Assembly (NCBI RefSeq): GCF_018614525.1
Contig: NZ_JAGGOL010000100.1
Coordinates: 1 to 41,805, forward strand
DNA length: 41,805 bases
Origin: Streptomyces sp. ISL-11
GTDB taxonomy: Bacteria; Actinomycetota; Actinomycetes; Streptomycetales; Streptomycetaceae
Reading direction: 5' to 3'
Shown here: piece after piece, positions 36,513-41,805 of the stretch
Numbering within the stretch: the first letter of the stretch is position 1
Layout: the number at the start of each line of letters is the position of its first letter
Program-made: the position numbers and the translations under genes
Notes under the pieces: model-generated
Database searches by the model: none
Told to the model about the DNA's origin: nothing
Seen by the model: the letters and a program-made list of their open reading frames with translations, nothing else

Positions 36513-37247
36513 TCACATTCCTCGTCGCGGAGCGGCGGTAGGACCGCTTCCGAGGCCGCGTCGCGCGTCGTCGCCGGCTACTGCCAGGTCCCGCAGGTAC
36601 GGGTTGGTGGCGCGCTCGTGGCCGATGCTGGTCTGGGGGCCGTGGCCGGACAGCACCACGGTCGAGTCGTCCAGGGGCAGGCACACACGGGCCAGCGACT
36701 GGAGCATCTCGGCGTGGTCGCCGCCGGGCAGGTCGGTGCGTCCGATGGAGCCGGCGAACAACAGGTCGCCCGAGAAGAACACCGACGGGACGTCGGAGGT
36801 CTCAGGCATCCGGAAGGTCACCGACCCCTTGGTATGGCCGGGCGCGTGCGCGACGGTGAACTCCATCCCGGCCAGGTCCAGCCGGGAGCCGTCGGTCAGC
36901 TCCTTGACGTCGTCGGGCTCCCCCACGGTCAGTTCGCCCATGAGCCGCGCTCCGATGGAACGGCCCAGCGCCTTCTCCGGGTCGCTCATCATGTAGCGGT
37001 CGGCGGGATGGATCCAGGCGGGAACGTCGTGGGCACCGCACACCGGGACGACCGAGGCGACGTGGTCGATGTGGCCGTGGGTGAGGACGACGGCGACGGG
37101 CTTGAGCCGATGCTTCTTCAGTGCTTCCTCGACGCCCTGGGCGGCCTGGTGGCCCGGGTCGATGATCACGCACTCCTCGCCTGCGGCCGGGGCGACCAGA
37201 TAGCAATTGGTCCCCCAGGCCCCGGCGGGGAACCCGGCAATGAGCAC
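36513..37247 (-). CDS. Metallo-beta-lactamase-fold hydrolase (glyoxalase II-like)
   Basis: 244 residues. The zinc motif THGHIDH is at 56-62, further ligands are in HAPGHTKGS, SGDLLF and SGHGPQT, giving a full binuclear site of the glyoxalase II-like subfamily. Likely hydrolyses a thioester; the true substrate is not known. GTG at 37247 with AAGGA nine bases upstream; an open frame further upstream is non-family. First gene of the hydrolase-hisS pair, divergent from the cyclophilin gene. Confidence 0.9.
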   Translation of the reverse strand: MLIAGFPAGAWGTNCYLVAPAAGEECVIIDPGHQAAQGVEEALKKHRLKPVAVVLTHGHIDHVASVVPVCGAHDVPAWIHPADRYMMSDPEKALGRSIGARLMGELTVGEPDDVKELTDGSRLDLAGMEFTVAHAPGHTKGSVTFRMPETSDVPSVFFSGDLLFAGSIGRTDLPGGDHAEMLQSLARVCLPLDDSTVVLSGHGPQTSIGHERATNPYLRDLAVAGDDARRGLGSGPTAAPRRGM

Positions 37248-37358
37248 GTTCGTCCTTAAAGATCGACCAGCGGAATTCCAGCAGTGGACCGGCGGGGAAC
37301 CCCTGGCGGGGATCTCAGCCGGTACAGAGCCTACCGGCGGCACTCCCGCCGCGGCGAA

Positions 37359-37375
37359 CCCGTATACGGTACGGG
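37359..37375. promoter_or_regulatory. Operator-like palindrome in the hydrolase/cyclophilin intergenic region
   Basis: CCCGTATACGGTACGGG has perfect six-base arms (CCCGTA/TACGGG). It contains a TATACG hexamer that could serve as a -10 for the cyclophilin gene, 57 bases upstream of its start. Suggestive only. Confidence 0.35.
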
Positions 37376-37431
37376 CACACGCGCAACACAGGGCTCACGA
37401 CCCGGACGAGACGGCACGAGGAGACGACCCG

Positions 37432-38253
37432 GTGGCCAGTAACGAGCAGCGGCGGCGGCAACTCGCCCGGGAGAAGTTCGAACGGCAGCAGGAACGCCGC
37501 GAGGCGGCCCGGCGCAAGGTGCGCCGCCGGAACGCGGTGATCGCCGCCGGTCTGGCCGTGGTGCTCGCCGCGGGCGCGACCGCCTTCGCCACCGGGGCGC
37601 TCTCCGGTGACGACAAGAAGGACAAGGCCGACGCCGCGGCCCCGACACCGCCGAGCCCGAGCAAGGGGCCGGACCCGTGCGCCAAGCCCGCTCCGGGCAC
37701 GCCGGCCGCGAAGACGTGGAAGTCGGAGCCGGAGATGAGCATCGACGAGTCCGGCTCGTACGCGATGAAGCTCGACACCACGTGCGGCGCCATCGACGTC
37801 AAGCTGGACGCGGCCAAGGCCCCGCACACGGTCAACTCGCTCAACTTCCTCGCCGGCCAGGGCTATTTCGACCACACCCGGTGCCACCGCCTGACGAAGC
37901 CCCCTGCGGGCATCTCCGTGCTCCAGTGCGGCGACCCGAAGGGCACCGGCACCGGCGACCCCGGATACACCCTCAAGGACGAGAACCTGAAGGACCCCGC
38001 CGTCAACGGCGGTACGTATCCGGCGGGCACGATCGCGATGGCCAACCGCGGTCCGGACACCGGTGGCAGCCAGTTCTTCCTGGTGTACGAGGACAGCCAG
38101 TTGACGCCGAACTACACGCCTTTCGGGAAGATCGGCCCCGAAGGCATGAAGGTGCTCAAGAAGATCGCCGCCGCGGGCGAGCAGTCGGGCGGGGGCGACG
38201 GCCCGCCGAACGCCACCGTCGTGATCAACAAGGCGGCGGTGACCAAGTCCTGA
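37432..38253 (+). CDS. Membrane-anchored cyclophilin-type peptidyl-prolyl isomerase
   Basis: 273 residues. A basic cytoplasmic head (QRRRQLAREKFERQQERREA), one transmembrane helix at about 34-57, a Pro/Lys linker, then an external cyclophilin domain with FLAGQGYFDHTRCHRL, TIAMANRGPDTGGSQFFLVY and YTPFGKIGPEGM. The usual catalytic Arg after FHR is represented by HRLTK, so some change in the active site is possible. It probably helps fold exported proteins. GTG at 37432 with GAGGAG nine bases upstream. Confidence 0.93.
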   Translation: MASNEQRRRQLAREKFERQQERREAARRKVRRRNAVIAAGLAVVLAAGATAFATGALSGDDKKDKADAAAPTPPSPSKGPDPCAKPAPGTPAAKTWKSEPEMSIDESGSYAMKLDTTCGAIDVKLDAAKAPHTVNSLNFLAGQGYFDHTRCHRLTKPPAGISVLQCGDPKGTGTGDPGYTLKDENLKDPAVNGGTYPAGTIAMANRGPDTGGSQFFLVYEDSQLTPNYTPFGKIGPEGMKVLKKIAAAGEQSGGGDGPPNATVVINKAAVTKS

Positions 38254-38371
38254 CGTCGCGCCGGTGGCCTCCGACCGGCTTCTCCGTGCCCGTTCAGCGA
38301 AATTTCGGTCGCGCGGGATACGGACAGCCGGGCCGCCGGTCGCCTATGTTGGCGTTGTGTAGGGTGCCTGC

Positions 38372-38487
38372 TCCGACGGCTGCAACGCACCCGGTCGACA
38401 CTCAATCGATCAAGCCGTCGGACCGGTCAGGGCGCGGCCCTGCCGGAACAACTGTGGACGATGCCCGAGGGGCCGCGCACCGGCCCC
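38372..38487 (+). promoter_or_regulatory. Multi-hairpin 5' leader of the DUF349 gene
   Basis: Three inverted repeats stand in a row: TCCGACGGCT (38372-38381) with AGCCGTCGGA (38413-38422); CAGGGC/GCCCTG at 38428-38442; GGGGCC/GGCCCC at 38469-38487. A strong GGAGGAGG site follows at 38498-38505 and the GTG at 38510. A possible -10, TAGGGT at 38360-38365, would start transcription right at the first stem. No -35 is clear, and I do not recognise a known riboswitch. Confidence 0.5.
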
Positions 38488-38509
38488 GGCATCATGTGGA
38501 GGAGGCGCT

Positions 38510-39739
38510 GTGAGCAGCGACCCATGGGGCCGCGTCGATGAGACGGGGACGGTGTACGTGCGTACCGCCGACGGCGAGAAGGTCGTCGGATCGTGGCAGG
38601 CGGGCTCTCCCGAGGAGGCCCTCGCCTACTTCGAGCGCAAGTACGAGGGCCTGGTCGTCGAGATCGGCCTCCTCGAACGCCGGGTCAGGACCACCGACCT
38701 TTCGGCCAAGGACGCGATGACCGCGATCGACCACCTGCGCACGCAGGTCGACGAGCACCACGCGGTCGGCGACCTGGACGCGCTGCGGGCACGGCTCGAC
38801 AAGCTCGTCTCCACGGTCGAGACCCGCCGCGAGGAGCGCAAGGCCGCCAAGGCCAAGCAGTCCGACGAGGCCCGTACGGCCAAGGAGGCGCTGGTCGCCG
38901 AGGCCGAGGAGCTGGCCGCGAGCGAGCAGTGGCGCTCGGCCGGCGAGCGGCTGCGCGCCCTGGTCGACACGTGGAAGGGCCTGCCGCGGCTGGACCGCAA
39001 GGCGGACGACGCGCTGTGGCACCGCTTCTCGCACGCCCGCTCGGCGTTCTCCAAGCGGCGCAAGGCGCACTTCGCGTCGCTGGACGCGCAGCGCGAGGAC
39101 GCCCGTAAGGCCAAGGAGAAGCTGGTCGCCGAGGCCGAGGCGCTCTCCGGGTCCACGGACTGGGGCCCGACGGCCGCGCGCTACCGCGAGCTGATGACCG
39201 AGTGGAAGGCCGTGGGCCGGGCGCAGCGCGAGTCGGAGGACGACCTGTGGACCCGCTTCCGCGGCGCGCAGGACGTCTTCTTCCAGGCGCGCAGCGAGGT
39301 GTTCGCCGAGCGCGACGCCGAGCAGCAGGTCAACCTCACGCGCAAGGAGGAGCTGGTCGTCGAGGCGGAGAAGCTGCTCCCGGTCACGGACCTGAAGGCG
39401 GCGCGGGCCGCGTTCCGTTCGGTCAACGAGCGCTGGGAGGCCGTCGGCCACGTGCCGCGGGACGCCCGCCCGAAGATCGAGGGCCGGATGCACGCGGTCG
39501 AGCGCGCGATCCAGGAGGCCGAGGAGGCCGAGTGGCGGCGTACGAACCCCGAGGCGCGGGCCCGTGCGGCCGGTCTGACCGGGCAGCTGCAGGCGGCCGT
39601 GGACAAGCTCCAGGAGCAGGCGGACAAGGCGCGTGCCGCGGGCAATGACGCCAAGGCCGACAAGCTCACCAAGGAGCTGGAGGGCCGCAAGGCCCTGCTG
39701 GACCAGGCGCTGAAGGGCCTGGAGGAGTTCGGCGGCTAG
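38510..39739 (+). CDS. DUF349 domain protein
   Basis: 409 residues, highly charged and helical. Three or more DUF349 repeats of about 70 residues are visible, marked by the W-K-x-h-G/D pattern: ALVDTWKGLPRLDRKADDAL, YRELMTEWKAVGRAQRESED and FRSVNERWEAVGHVPRDARP; the N-terminus (SSDPWGRVDETGTVYVRT) is typical of the actinobacterial family. The C-terminus is a coiled coil. Function unknown. GTG at 38510 with GGAGGAGG. Convergent with rel across a 20-bp terminator. Confidence 0.9.
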   Translation: MSSDPWGRVDETGTVYVRTADGEKVVGSWQAGSPEEALAYFERKYEGLVVEIGLLERRVRTTDLSAKDAMTAIDHLRTQVDEHHAVGDLDALRARLDKLVSTVETRREERKAAKAKQSDEARTAKEALVAEAEELAASEQWRSAGERLRALVDTWKGLPRLDRKADDALWHRFSHARSAFSKRRKAHFASLDAQREDARKAKEKLVAEAEALSGSTDWGPTAARYRELMTEWKAVGRAQRESEDDLWTRFRGAQDVFFQARSEVFAERDAEQQVNLTRKEELVVEAEKLLPVTDLKAARAAFRSVNERWEAVGHVPRDARPKIEGRMHAVERAIQEAEEAEWRRTNPEARARAAGLTGQLQAAVDKLQEQADKARAAGNDAKADKLTKELEGRKALLDQALKGLEEFGG

Positions 39740-39748
39740 ACATGAGCA

Positions 39749-39792
39749 CATGAGTAAGGGGCTCCGGCTATTGCCGGAGCCCCTTACTCATG
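39749..39792. terminator. Bidirectional terminator between the DUF349 gene and rel
   Basis: A perfect 20-bp stem (arm CATGAGTAAGGGGCTCCGGC) with a TATT loop, exactly between the two convergent stops. Confidence 0.9.
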
Positions 39793-39798
39793 CTCGCG

Positions 39799-41805
<2,007 letters not shown>

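Overview
The window is a chromosomal segment of a high-GC actinobacterium, almost certainly a Streptomyces. The evidence is very high G+C at third codon positions, frequent GTG starts and one TTG start, the developmental regulator BldD, the actinobacterial integration host factor sIHF, and a gene order matching what I remember of the S. coelicolor core region around SCO1475 to SCO1513. It is mostly housekeeping DNA with tight operons. I see no prophage, insertion sequence, CRISPR array, rRNA or tRNA gene, and no gap between genes longer than about 300 bases.

Layout. 1-4657, minus strand: priA (3' part missing at the window edge), metK, coaBC, rpoZ, gmk and the sIHF gene. 4951-15027, minus strand: the pyrimidine operon pyrR-pyrB-pyrC-(membrane protein)-carA-carB-pyrD-pyrF, with a PyrR-binding RNA loop over the pyrR ribosome binding site and a hairpin terminator after pyrF. 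15160-15750, plus strand: bldD behind a promoter carrying two abutting BldD boxes. 15844-29024, minus strand: a long series read as DUF948 protein, DUF6167-type protein, alaS, ruvX, mltG, aroE, aroC, aroK, aroB, aroQ, a P-loop protein, an M24 peptidase homologue, efp and nusB. 29184-31424, plus strand: a STAND ATPase with no visible DNA-binding domain. 31460-32982: rpsD and a DUF2470 protein, divergent around an iron-box-like palindrome. 33060-37247, minus strand: rarA, a VKOR-family protein, hisS and a metallo-beta-lactamase-fold hydrolase. 37432-39739, plus strand: a membrane-anchored cyclophilin and a DUF349 protein. 39799-41805, minus strand: the 3' part of a bifunctional rel gene.

How the genes work together. 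The pyr operon encodes all six steps of de novo UMP synthesis plus the regulator PyrR and one uncharacterised membrane protein translationally coupled on both sides. The aro genes make five of the seven shikimate-pathway steps to chorismate. Translation genes (alaS, efp, rpsD, hisS), a transcription factor (nusB), DNA maintenance genes (priA, ruvX, rarA) and stringent-response genes (rel, with rpoZ and gmk elsewhere in the window) fill the rest. Developmental control enters through BldD and nucleoid structure through sIHF.

Most interesting signals: the iron-box-like 19-mer between rpsD and a DUF2470 (HugZ-like) gene; the PyrR loop overlapping the pyrR Shine-Dalgarno; an M24 peptidase homologue with four of five metal ligands changed, next to a P-loop protein that begins with polyproline and close to efp; a STAND ATPase without an HTH and with a promoter placed for leaderless transcription; a multi-hairpin leader before the DUF349 gene; and a ten-base-periodic repeat array in the 3' UTR of the pyr operon.
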